The notes under the pieces: generated by a model | The model's input: the letters and a program-made list of their open reading frames with translations, nothing else | Database searches by the model: none | What the model was told of the DNA's origin: nothing | NCBI GenBank assembly: GCA_016793305.1 | Contig: JAEUHU010000299.1 | Coordinates: 1 to 25,216 of the forward strand | From: Planctomycetota bacterium | GTDB lineage: Bacteria > Planctomycetota > UBA1135 > UBA2386 | DNA: 25,216 nt | Direction: 5' to 3' | In this document: positions 1-6,542 of the stretch, piece by piece | How the letters are laid out: each line of letters starts with the position of its first letter | How positions within the stretch are numbered: position 1 is the stretch's first letter | Made by a program: the position numbers and the translations under genes

Positions 1-512
1 AGTGCGAAGTGCGCTACTACGAGCTCGACGTCGAGTTCGCGTTCTCGGCGCAGCCGTTCCAGAACCAGGGCGGCACCAGCGCCGCCTACGTGCAGCCGAC
101 CCTCGCCGAGACGAAGGACCTGCCGAAGGACCAGGCGCAGCTCGCCTTCGAGCTGCCGCAGCGCTTCCACCAGAAGAACGTGCTCGTCGAGGTGCGCGCG
201 CAGGGCCTCGTGCGCAGCGTGCAGTACTTCGCCAACGACCTCGCCGTGCGCTTCCTCGAGAACTTCGGCCAGGTGGTCGTCACCACCGCCGACGGCAAGA
301 CGCCGCTGCCGAAGGCCTACGTCAAGGTGTTCGCCAGGCTGCCCGGCGGCACCGTGCGCTTCCACAAAGACGGCTACACCGACCTGCGCGGACGCTTCGA
401 CTACGCGTCGCTGTCCGACGATCCCAACCTCGGCGCCGAACGCTACGCCGTGCTAGTGCTCGACGAACGCCGCGGCGCCGTCATCCGCGAGATCGCGCCG
501 CCGGCGCGCTGA
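1..512 (+). CDS. C-terminal end of a large protein of unknown function (5'-truncated)
   Basis: The reading frame is open from base 3 to the TGA at 510-512, so the gene begins outside the window. The GTG at 9 is only the first start-like codon and is not a believable start. About 170 residues are visible, with no membrane segment. The first part looks beta-rich. The last ~80 residues (around VVVTTADGKTPLPKAYVKVF and YTDLRGRFDYASL) look like a small beta-sandwich domain closing a long secreted protein, and the chain ends in IREIAPPAR. I do not recognise the function. Very similar-looking endings occur in long secreted bacterial proteins, but that is from memory and not verified. It converges on the minus-strand operon, with a strong palindrome in between. 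Confidence is high that it is coding and low on role. Confidence 0.85.
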   Translation, partial: CEVRYYELDVEFAFSAQPFQNQGGTSAAYVQPTLAETKDLPKDQAQLAFELPQRFHQKNVLVEVRAQGLVRSVQYFANDLAVRFLENFGQVVVTTADGKTPLPKAYVKVFARLPGGTVRFHKDGYTDLRGRFDYASLSDDPNLGAERYAVLVLDERRGAVIREIAPPAR

Positions 513-555
513 GCAGCGCGAACTTCGCCGCAGGCCAACCTCACCGAAGAAACGA

Positions 556-595
556 ACACGGGCCACGTCGATCGCGCGATCGACGTGGCCCGTGT
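556..595. terminator. Perfect 40-bp palindrome, probable bidirectional terminator
   Basis: Bases 556-595 form a perfect palindrome: the 20-base half starting ACACGGGCC is exactly mirrored, with a CG-rich centre. It lies 43 bases after the stop of the plus-strand gene and beyond the end of the minus-strand operon. Short T-containing stretches follow on both sides (GTTCGTTTCTTC on the minus strand, GTTCTCC on the plus strand). This is the layout of a shared terminator between converging genes. The T-tracts are weak, so it could also act as an RNA-stabilising structure. Confidence 0.7.
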
Positions 596-617
596 CGTTC
601 TCCAGTTCGCGGTTCGC

Positions 618-725
618 TCAGGAACCGCCGGTGTCGACCGGTGGGCCGCTGCCAGCACCACCACCCTGCTTCGGCTTCTTGCCCTTGCCCTTGGAAGCCC
701 GACCGGGCTTCGTTCCGCAGCCTTC
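618..725 (-). other. Coding-like 35-codon in-frame extension beyond the TGA of the small TPR-like gene
   Basis: Directly after the TGA at 726-728, and in the same frame, 35 sense codons run to a second TGA at 618-620. They begin EGCGTKPGR and continue through a Lys/Gly-rich stretch (KGKGKKPKQGGG) to end PPVDTGGS. The other two frames give Arg-rich text typical of non-coding frames in GC-rich DNA. There is no start codon within the extension. It may be the original C-terminal tail cut off by a nonsense change or sequencing error, or it may be reached by readthrough. Confidence 0.4.
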
Positions 726-1322
726 TCATTCACCCGGCAGGGGCAGCCCCTGCAGGTCTTCGAGCTCGATGCGTTCGAGTTTGATGGCGGACTCCAGGTC
801 CTTCCTGTGCACGGCGGCGACCTGTTCGTCCTTGCTCTGCTCGGCGAGCAGGCGCCAGTTCTGGCGCGCCGCTTCGATCTCCGGCTCCCATGCGTCGCGG
901 TCGAGGCCTTCGAGGCGCATCAACCACGTCATGTAGTACTGCGAACGGGCCAGCGCCTGCCGGGCGTCGGCGAGCACTGCCGGATCCGTGCCGGCCTCGG
1001 CTTGCAGCTCCTCGACCAGCGACTCGAGCTCCTCGCGAGCATCGGGCAGCTTGTTCGCCTTCATGCGCGCCTTGTTGAGCTCGATCCGCAACCGCTGCAC
1101 CGTCGACTTGCCGATCGCGTCGGGGTTCTTCGGCAGCTTGGCGAGCGCAGCCTCGTACTGGCGCACTGCTTCCTTCCACTTGCCGGCCGTCGCCGCGTCC
1201 TGCGCAGCAACCACCACGGCATCCATGGATTCGAGCGCCACACGGTCCTGGCCAGGACCTTCGTGATAGGCCCACGCGCCGATCGGCAACGCGAGCCAGC
1301 CAACCAACAGCAGGTTCCTCAT
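726..1322 (-). CDS. Small secreted TPR-like helical protein at the end of the Bat operon
   Basis: 198 residues. The N-terminus is a signal peptide (MRNLLLVGWLALPIGAWA, cleavage likely after AWA). The mature part is helical, with TPR-like units around 'AGKWKEAVRQYEAALAKLPKNPDA' (residues ~45-70) followed by further amphipathic helices, so a scaffolding role in the periplasm is plausible. The ATG at 1320-1322 is preceded by GGAGA eight bases upstream, which supports this start. It is the last gene of the MoxR/VWA operon, 26 bases after the DUF2809 gene. TPR proteins are common partners in Bat operons (the BatC/BatE position). The frame stays coding-like after its stop codon (see 618-725). Confidence 0.8.
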   Translation of the reverse strand: MRNLLLVGWLALPIGAWAYHEGPGQDRVALESMDAVVVAAQDAATAGKWKEAVRQYEAALAKLPKNPDAIGKSTVQRLRIELNKARMKANKLPDAREELESLVEELQAEAGTDPAVLADARQALARSQYYMTWLMRLEGLDRDAWEPEIEAARQNWRLLAEQSKDEQVAAVHRKDLESAIKLERIELEDLQGLPLPGE

Positions 1323-1348
1323 CGAGCGAGTCTCCGTGCGAACGGGCT

Positions 1349-1816
1349 TCAGACCCGGCCGGGTGTCGGCGGGGTCGAACGGCCCGGGAGGCTATCGGGT
1401 TTCGGCCCACCCGGCAGGGAGGGGCGAAGGAAAGTTACATCGGCCAGGGCGGCCAGGGTGGCGCCGGCGGCATACGCGGCCAGGTCGGCGAGCTGGAACC
1501 CCTGGCCCAGCAGCAGGGCGCCGAGCCGGGTCGCGCGCAGGTCGACCAGCCAGGGCCAGGCCAGGGCCTGCTGGCACTCGACGGCCGCGGCGAACAGGAA
1601 CGCGCCCCCCAGCAGGGTCCGGGTGCGGGCCCCGGCGAACGGCACCGCGAGCAGGAAGTAGGCCGCGGTCGCGTAGAGGGCGTCGCCGGTGTGCTCGGCC
1701 AGCAGGCCCGGCAGCGGATAGCGGCGCGACAGGAGACCGAGGCCGGCCGTCGCGACCAGCATCGCCAGCGCGACGAGGCGGGACCGCGCGACGGATCGGG
1801 CCGGTCGGTCCGCCAC
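1349..1816 (-). CDS. DUF2809 family integral membrane protein
   Basis: 155 residues and highly hydrophobic, with about four membrane segments. The family pattern is visible: LGLLSRRYPLPG near the N-terminus, then HTGDALYATAAYFLLA, FLFAAAVECQQ, and RATRLGALLLGQGFQLADL, which together are typical of DUF2809 (related to VanZ-like proteins). Function is unknown. The start is a GTG at 1814-1816, ten bases downstream of the previous gene's TGA (1826-1828), so it is co-transcribed with the VWA genes. The last ~25 residues are Pro/Gly-rich and probably disordered. Its place inside a Bat-type operon is unusual. The family call is fairly firm; the role is not known. Confidence 0.8.
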   Translation of the reverse strand: MADRPARSVARSRLVALAMLVATAGLGLLSRRYPLPGLLAEHTGDALYATAAYFLLAVPFAGARTRTLLGGAFLFAAAVECQQALAWPWLVDLRATRLGALLLGQGFQLADLAAYAAGATLAALADVTFLRPSLPGGPKPDSLPGRSTPPTPGRV

Positions 1817-1825
1817 GGCTCGCGC

Positions 1826-2806
1826 TCAGGCCGCCTGCGCGCCCGACCCGACCTCGACGCCGGGGCGCCACTTCGCCCCGAACCAGTGCAGCAGCAGCGG
1901 CAGCGACGCCAGCAGCACCGTGCACACGGTGATCGCCAGCAGCGCGTACTCGCGCAGCGACAGCTGTTCGATCAGAGGCTTGCGCGCGTCGGCGGCCGCG
2001 GCCGACAGCACGTCGCTCGGCACGTGGCGTTTGTTGCCGTTGTGGAACTCGCCGCCGAGGCGGATCGCGGTCTGGCGCAGCGCACTCTCGTCCTGCTTGG
2101 ACTGGTGGCCGGCGATGAACTTGCCGGCGAGGTTGTCGCCGACGCCGATCACCAGCGTGCCGCCGATCGACGGCGGCAGCGCCGGCATGCCGGTCGCGGG
2201 CACCGTGTCCCCGTCGCTGACGATCACCAGCAGCGCACTGCCGACGCGCCACGGCTTGGCGATGCGCGCGGCTTCGGCGATGCCGTCGAACAGCTTCGTG
2301 CTGCCGGTCTTGAAGCCGAAGCGCAGGTCGACCTCGGACAGCAGGTGCCGAACCACCTCGAGGTCCTTGGTGTCCTCGACCACCGGGATGGCCCCGTTGT
2401 AGGTGGCGATCAGCGTGATCTTGAACTTGCCGATCGGCACCCGCTGGAACAACGACTCGAGCAGCTCGCGGGCGCGCTCGTGGCGCGTCTGGTTGCCGTT
2501 CGGGCCGGCGTCCTTCAGGAACATGCTCGGCGAGACGTCGTAGACGAGCAGCAGGTGGCGCCACTCGGAGTCCGGGATCTCCTCGCTCGCGTGCACCTTC
2601 GGGTCGACCTGCAGCAGCGTGACGAGCCCCCAGGCGAGCCCGCCGAGCGCCAGCGTGCGCAGCGGCGGGGCCACGCGCGCGAGCGCCGTCGAGCGGCCGT
2701 CCGGCCCGTGCACCAGGTGGCGCACCCGCTGCACGCGGCGCGCGTGCAGCACTTCGCCGAACGCCACCAGCACCAGCACCGCGGCCGTCACCCAGAGCGT
2801 CACCAT
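1826..2806 (-). CDS. VWA-domain membrane protein, BatB-like
   Basis: 326 residues: an N-terminal membrane helix (residues ~3-20), a second hydrophobic segment near 50-65, a von Willebrand A domain, and a C-terminal membrane helix (~285-305). The metal-ion-dependent adhesion site is intact: DVSPS at 90-94, Thr170 in GST, and Asp198 in VSDGD. VWA membrane proteins in MoxR operons are thought to assemble into an envelope complex driven or remodelled by the MoxR ATPase. The start is the ATG at 2804-2806, giving a 7-base overlap with the preceding VWA gene; the longer open frame upstream has no coding character. It differs enough from its neighbour that the two are an old duplication, like BatA and BatB. 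Confidence 0.88.
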   Translation of the reverse strand: MVTLWVTAAVLVLVAFGEVLHARRVQRVRHLVHGPDGRSTALARVAPPLRTLALGGLAWGLVTLLQVDPKVHASEEIPDSEWRHLLLVYDVSPSMFLKDAGPNGNQTRHERARELLESLFQRVPIGKFKITLIATYNGAIPVVEDTKDLEVVRHLLSEVDLRFGFKTGSTKLFDGIAEAARIAKPWRVGSALLVIVSDGDTVPATGMPALPPSIGGTLVIGVGDNLAGKFIAGHQSKQDESALRQTAIRLGGEFHNGNKRHVPSDVLSAAAADARKPLIEQLSLREYALLAITVCTVLLASLPLLLHWFGAKWRPGVEVGSGAQAA

Positions 2807-3726
2807 GGCGTGTACCTCAGCCAGAGCTGCATCAGCACGTGCAGGCCGAGCACCGCGAGGCCGGCGACACAGAACGGGAAGAACCAGTCGACCATCTCGG
2901 CGGTGCCCTGCTCGAACTTGGCCTTCGCCATCTTGTCGATCTGCCGGAACACGTCGGCGAGCGCCTTGGTGTCGTCGGGATTGAACACCTCGCCGCCGGT
3001 GGCACGCGCCAGGTTGACGATCTCGCCGAGCGCGTCGCTCTCCTGGATGTTGACCGCGTAGAGGGTGATGCCGTCCTTGCGCAGGCGCTTGGCGATCTCC
3101 ATCTCGGCACCATTGGCGAGGTCGCTGCTCCAGCCATCGGTGACCAGGATCAGCATGCGGTCGCCTTCGGCACGCGACGTCAGCACGTCGCGGCAACCGA
3201 GCACCGCCTTGCCGATCTCGGTGCCGCCGAACGCGGGTGGCGCGTTCTCGGGACGCATGAACGGGAACGCGCAGCGCACCGCCGACGGATCGCTGGTCAG
3301 CGGCACCCAGTGCAGGTAGTTGTTGCCGAAGAAAGTCAGGCCGAACGAGTCGCCCTTCCGGTAGTCCAGGAAGTTGCCGATCGCCTCGATGGCCGCGTCG
3401 TAGCGGTTGCCCTTCGGCCCGAACTGGGCGGTCATCGAGCCCGAGATGTCGAGGCAGAACTGGATGTTGCTGAGCGAGCGCTTCTGCTTCGGCGCCGCCA
3501 GCTCCTGCGGCAGGGCGAGCAGCAGCACCGCGACCGCCAGCAACAAGGCGGGCAGCGACTCGCCGACGCCGAGCACGCCGCGCACGAACCAGCTGCTGCC
3601 GCGCGGGCCGAGTTCGGCGCCGCGGTCGAACGGCAGCGCGATGCGGCGACCGCGCCGCTGCCAGACCCAGAACAGGTGCAGCACCGGCACGATCAGCAAC
3701 AGCAGCAACCAGGGGCGCGCGAACAT
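2800..3726 (-). CDS. VWA-domain membrane protein, BatA-like
   Basis: 308 residues with the classical BatA layout: two N-terminal membrane segments (WLLLLLIVPVLHLFWVW, then LPALLLAVAVLLLALP at ~58-73), a VWA domain, and a C-terminal membrane helix (residues ~278-300). The MIDAS motif is complete: DISGS at 93-97, Thr169 in GGTE, and Asp197 in VTDGW. The ATG at 3724-3726 shares one base with the upstream gene's stop (TGATG), which indicates coupling and fixes the start; the longer frame upstream is a shadow. In the family such proteins place a metal-binding VWA domain at the inner membrane, probably as an interaction platform for MoxR-type complexes. Confidence 0.9.
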   Translation of the reverse strand: MFARPWLLLLLIVPVLHLFWVWQRRGRRIALPFDRGAELGPRGSSWFVRGVLGVGESLPALLLAVAVLLLALPQELAAPKQKRSLSNIQFCLDISGSMTAQFGPKGNRYDAAIEAIGNFLDYRKGDSFGLTFFGNNYLHWVPLTSDPSAVRCAFPFMRPENAPPAFGGTEIGKAVLGCRDVLTSRAEGDRMLILVTDGWSSDLANGAEMEIAKRLRKDGITLYAVNIQESDALGEIVNLARATGGEVFNPDDTKALADVFRQIDKMAKAKFEQGTAEMVDWFFPFCVAGLAVLGLHVLMQLWLRYTPW

Positions 3727-4580
3727 CAGCCGGCCTCCGGCTGCGCGATCGGCTCGAAGCTCTTGGCGGTGACCGCGCGATACGGCTGCAGCAGGTTCGC
3801 CCAGTCGACCTGCTTCGGCAGTTCGGGCTTCGGCATGTGCAACCACGCTTCGAGCTGGCGCAGCAGCACGCCGGCTTCGGGGTGCTGGCGGATCGCCACG
3901 ATGGCGTCGCCGGCCTTATGGTCGGCGAGCCCGAGGCGCGAGCGCCAGAAGGCCACGAGCAGCCGTTCGAGCTCGGCCTGGGCGGCGGTGTCGCTGTTGC
4001 CGCCGGCGACCGCTTCGACCAGCGGCCGGAGACGATCGGCGAGCGTCGGCACGACGACGACCGCGCGCTTCTGGCGGCGGAAGCGACGGCCGACGAACAG
4101 GATCAGCACGAGGCCGATGCCCCACAGCACCCAGAAGACCTTCTGCGTCGTCGAGTAGCCGCCGAGGCGTTCGGTCGACTTCGGCGTGAGCTCGCTCGGC
4201 TCGACCAGGCCCTTGCCGAGCACGCCGGTGACGACGACCTCGATCTTCGGCAGGTCGGTGGCCGGCGAACCGTCCTTGCGGGCGAGGAAGGAGCCCAGGT
4301 CGAACGTGCCGGCCACGAGCCCGGTCCACTCCAGGTCGTAGCGGAACTGCGTGCCGTGCGGCCAGACCTTCAGCACGCGCACGACGACCGGCGACTTCAA
4401 CGTGCTCGCCGCCGCGACCAGTTCGCTGCCCGGCAGCACCAGCTGTTCGACGAACGCGCGCATGCCGACGGCGGCGGTGCGTTCGTCGCGCGCCTGGGCG
4501 GCGAGCGGCGTGGCCAACGACACGGCGAGCACGGCGAGTGCCGCGCTGCGGACCTGCAAACGTGGAGTGGAAGCGCTCAT
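3726..4580 (-). CDS. Unknown secreted/membrane protein of the MoxR-DUF58-VWA operon
   Basis: 284 residues: a signal peptide (ending near PLAAQA, ~residue 30), an extracytoplasmic beta-rich domain of ~115 residues, one membrane helix (VFWVLWGIGLVLILFV, ~148-164), and a basic cytoplasmic tail of ~120 helical residues. This topology, and the place between the DUF58 and BatA-like genes, matches the slot usually held by DUF4381-type proteins, but I do not recognise that family's motifs. Its ATG overlaps the DUF58 stop by four bases (ATGA, 4577-4580), and its own stop overlaps the next start by one base. It is probably an integral component of the same complex. The gene is certain; the function is unknown. 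Confidence 0.8.
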   Translation of the reverse strand: MSASTPRLQVRSAALAVLAVSLATPLAAQARDERTAAVGMRAFVEQLVLPGSELVAAASTLKSPVVVRVLKVWPHGTQFRYDLEWTGLVAGTFDLGSFLARKDGSPATDLPKIEVVVTGVLGKGLVEPSELTPKSTERLGGYSTTQKVFWVLWGIGLVLILFVGRRFRRQKRAVVVVPTLADRLRPLVEAVAGGNSDTAAQAELERLLVAFWRSRLGLADHKAGDAIVAIRQHPEAGVLLRQLEAWLHMPKPELPKQVDWANLLQPYRAVTAKSFEPIAQPEAG

Positions 4581-5494
4581 CGAGCTCCCCGCCCGAGTCC
4601 TCGGGACCGGAAGAAGTGCCGCAGCCGATGCACGAACGGCTGGTCGGTGCGGATGTGCAGGTGGTCGACGCCGCCGCGGCGCAGTTCGTGTTCGATCGCC
4701 GCCTGGTCGAGCAGTGCCTTGCGGCCGCTGCTGACGAACGTGCGCCCCGACTCGGCTTCCTGCGCGCGCATCCAGCCGCTGCCGGGCACCGCCAGTTCGG
4801 CCGGGTCCTGCAGCTGCAGCACCGCGACCTCGTGCTGCTGCGCCAGCAGCGCCACCGCGTGTGCTGCGCCGGGCTCGTGCAGGTCGCTGCAGACCACCAC
4901 GATCGAACGCGCGGTCAGCGTCGGGCGCAGCTCGGCGAGGCGGCGCACCAGCTGGGTGCGTTCGCCGAAGTCGTAGCGGCGCAGGCGCAGCAGCCACTGC
5001 AGCACCTGGTCCTTGGCGAGGCTCGGCGGCACGCGCACGTCGCGCGCACCGCAGCCGAGCACACCGACGGGGCTGGTGCGGTCGAGGCACGCGAGGGCCA
5101 GACCGCCGGCGAGGTGCAGGGCCAGCTCGTACTTGCTGCGCGCGGTCGACGAGACCACCATCGACGCCGACGTGTCGATCACGAACCAGGCCGGGATGCG
5201 CCGCTGCGCCTCGTACTGCTTGACGTGGACCTTGGTCGAGCGGGCGGTGACGCGCCAGTCGATCGACTTGATCGGATCGCCGTCCTGGTAGAGCCGCGAC
5301 TGCACGTAGTCGATGCCCGAGCCGAGGAAGCGGCTGCCGTCGAGGCCGTAGGTCAGGTCGTTCGCGAGCCGACGGATGGCGATCACGAACTTGCGCGCCG
5401 CCAGCGGCTCGACGTGGCGCAGCAGGCCGGGCAGGTCGCGTTCCCGCGCGCGCGCCGGGACGGCGGCGGAGGTCGGTGTGCCGGTGGAGCTCAT
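4577..5494 (-). CDS. DUF58 domain protein (VWA-like)
   Basis: 305 residues with the DUF58 signature at ~62-100 (DYVQSRLYQDGDPIKSIDWR, then TARSTKVHVKQYE), followed at once by a VWA-like strand and metal site DTSAS (107-111). A later SDLHEPG fits the distal acidic loop. DUF58 proteins accompany MoxR ATPases almost universally. No membrane segment is visible, so it is probably cytoplasmic, unlike the longer DUF58 proteins that carry N-terminal membrane helices. The start at 5492-5494 overlaps the moxR stop by four bases (ATGA). The RSIVVVCSDLHEP region suggests a Rossmann-like VWA core. The call is firm; the biochemical role of the family is not settled. Confidence 0.9.
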   Translation of the reverse strand: MSSTGTPTSAAVPARARERDLPGLLRHVEPLAARKFVIAIRRLANDLTYGLDGSRFLGSGIDYVQSRLYQDGDPIKSIDWRVTARSTKVHVKQYEAQRRIPAWFVIDTSASMVVSSTARSKYELALHLAGGLALACLDRTSPVGVLGCGARDVRVPPSLAKDQVLQWLLRLRRYDFGERTQLVRRLAELRPTLTARSIVVVCSDLHEPGAAHAVALLAQQHEVAVLQLQDPAELAVPGSGWMRAQEAESGRTFVSSGRKALLDQAAIEHELRRGGVDHLHIRTDQPFVHRLRHFFRSRGLGRGAR

Positions 5495-6495
5495 CGCGCC
5501 ACTTCGCCCAGGATCTCCTGCAGGACCTGCTGGCTGGTGAAGCCCTCGGCGACCGCCTCGTAGGTGAGCCGGATGCGGTGCAGGATCACGTCCTCGGCCA
5601 GCGCGAACAGGTCCTCCGGCAGCACGTAGTCGCGGCCGTGGATCAGCGCCCGCGCGCGCGACGCCTTGACCAGCGAGATGCCGGCGCGTGGGCTGCAGCC
5701 GAGCTCGAGCTTCGGATGCTTGCGCGTGCGGTTGACGATCTCGACGGTGTGCTCGAGGAACGCTTCGCTGACGTGCACCTGCTGCACGTCCTCCATCGCC
5801 CGCACCAGCTGCTCGCTGCTGCCGGTGGTCTGCTCGCCGAGCGCGTCGAACTCGGTGCGGGCGACGGCCCCCTTGCCGTCGCGGCGCACGCCCAGCGCAG
5901 CGTTGCGGCGCAGTACCTCCTTCTCCTGGTCCACGGTCAGGTAGCCGAGCCGGTGCAACAGCATGAAGCGGTCGAGCTGGGCTTCCGGCAGCTCGAACGT
6001 GCCCGCCTGCTCGACCGGGTTCTGCGTGGCGATCACCAGGAACGGCGCCGGCAGCGGGTAGGTCTGGTTGCCGATCGTCACGCGACGCTCCTGCATCGCC
6101 TCGAGCAAGGCGCTCTGCACCTTCGGTGCCGCGCGGTTGATCTCGTCGGCGAGCAGCAGGTTGGTGAAGATCGGCCCCTTGTGGGTGCGGAACTCGTGCG
6201 TCTTCTGGTCGAGGATCTCGCTGCCGACGATGTCCGACGGCAGCAGGTCGATCGTGAACTGGATGCGCGAGAACGACAGGTCGACCGTCTTCGAGACCGC
6301 CGCGACCAGCAGCGTCTTGGCGAGCCCCGGCACACCCTGCAGCAGCAGGTGGCCCGAGGTCAGCAGCGCGATCAACACCCGTTCGACGACGACGTCCTGA
6401 CCGACGACGACCAGGCCGACGCGCGTGCGGATCTGGTCGAGGAAGGCACGCGTCTCGGCGAAGCGGACCACGGAAGAGGCAGCGGAAGCGGTCAT
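5491..6495 (-). CDS. MoxR-family AAA+ ATPase
   Basis: 334 residues, normal length for MoxR. Walker A is GVPGLAKT (54-61) and Walker B ends LLLADEINRA with the acidic pair at 117-118. The MoxR-typical VIATQNPVEQAGTFELPEAQ, sensor and lid (SPRAGISLVKASRARAL) follow. MoxR ATPases are cytoplasmic hexameric chaperones that act with the VWA proteins encoded next to them. The ATG at 6493-6495 starts a protein whose N-terminal length is usual for the family. The gene lies 47 bases after the 1325-residue protein and overlaps the DUF58 gene by four bases, so it heads the tightly coupled core of the operon. Confidence 0.95.
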   Translation of the reverse strand: MTASAASSVVRFAETRAFLDQIRTRVGLVVVGQDVVVERVLIALLTSGHLLLQGVPGLAKTLLVAAVSKTVDLSFSRIQFTIDLLPSDIVGSEILDQKTHEFRTHKGPIFTNLLLADEINRAAPKVQSALLEAMQERRVTIGNQTYPLPAPFLVIATQNPVEQAGTFELPEAQLDRFMLLHRLGYLTVDQEKEVLRRNAALGVRRDGKGAVARTEFDALGEQTTGSSEQLVRAMEDVQQVHVSEAFLEHTVEIVNRTRKHPKLELGCSPRAGISLVKASRARALIHGRDYVLPEDLFALAEDVILHRIRLTYEAVAEGFTSQQVLQEILGEVAR

Positions 6496-6542
6496 GGGAA
6501 CGGCGGAAGCGAGGGGTGGGAAGAAGCGGGAAGAGCCGAGGA

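Noticed and set aside
726..728. TGA read as selenocysteine
   Set aside because: No selenoprotein family, no redox motif, and no hairpin immediately after the TGA resembling a SECIS element.
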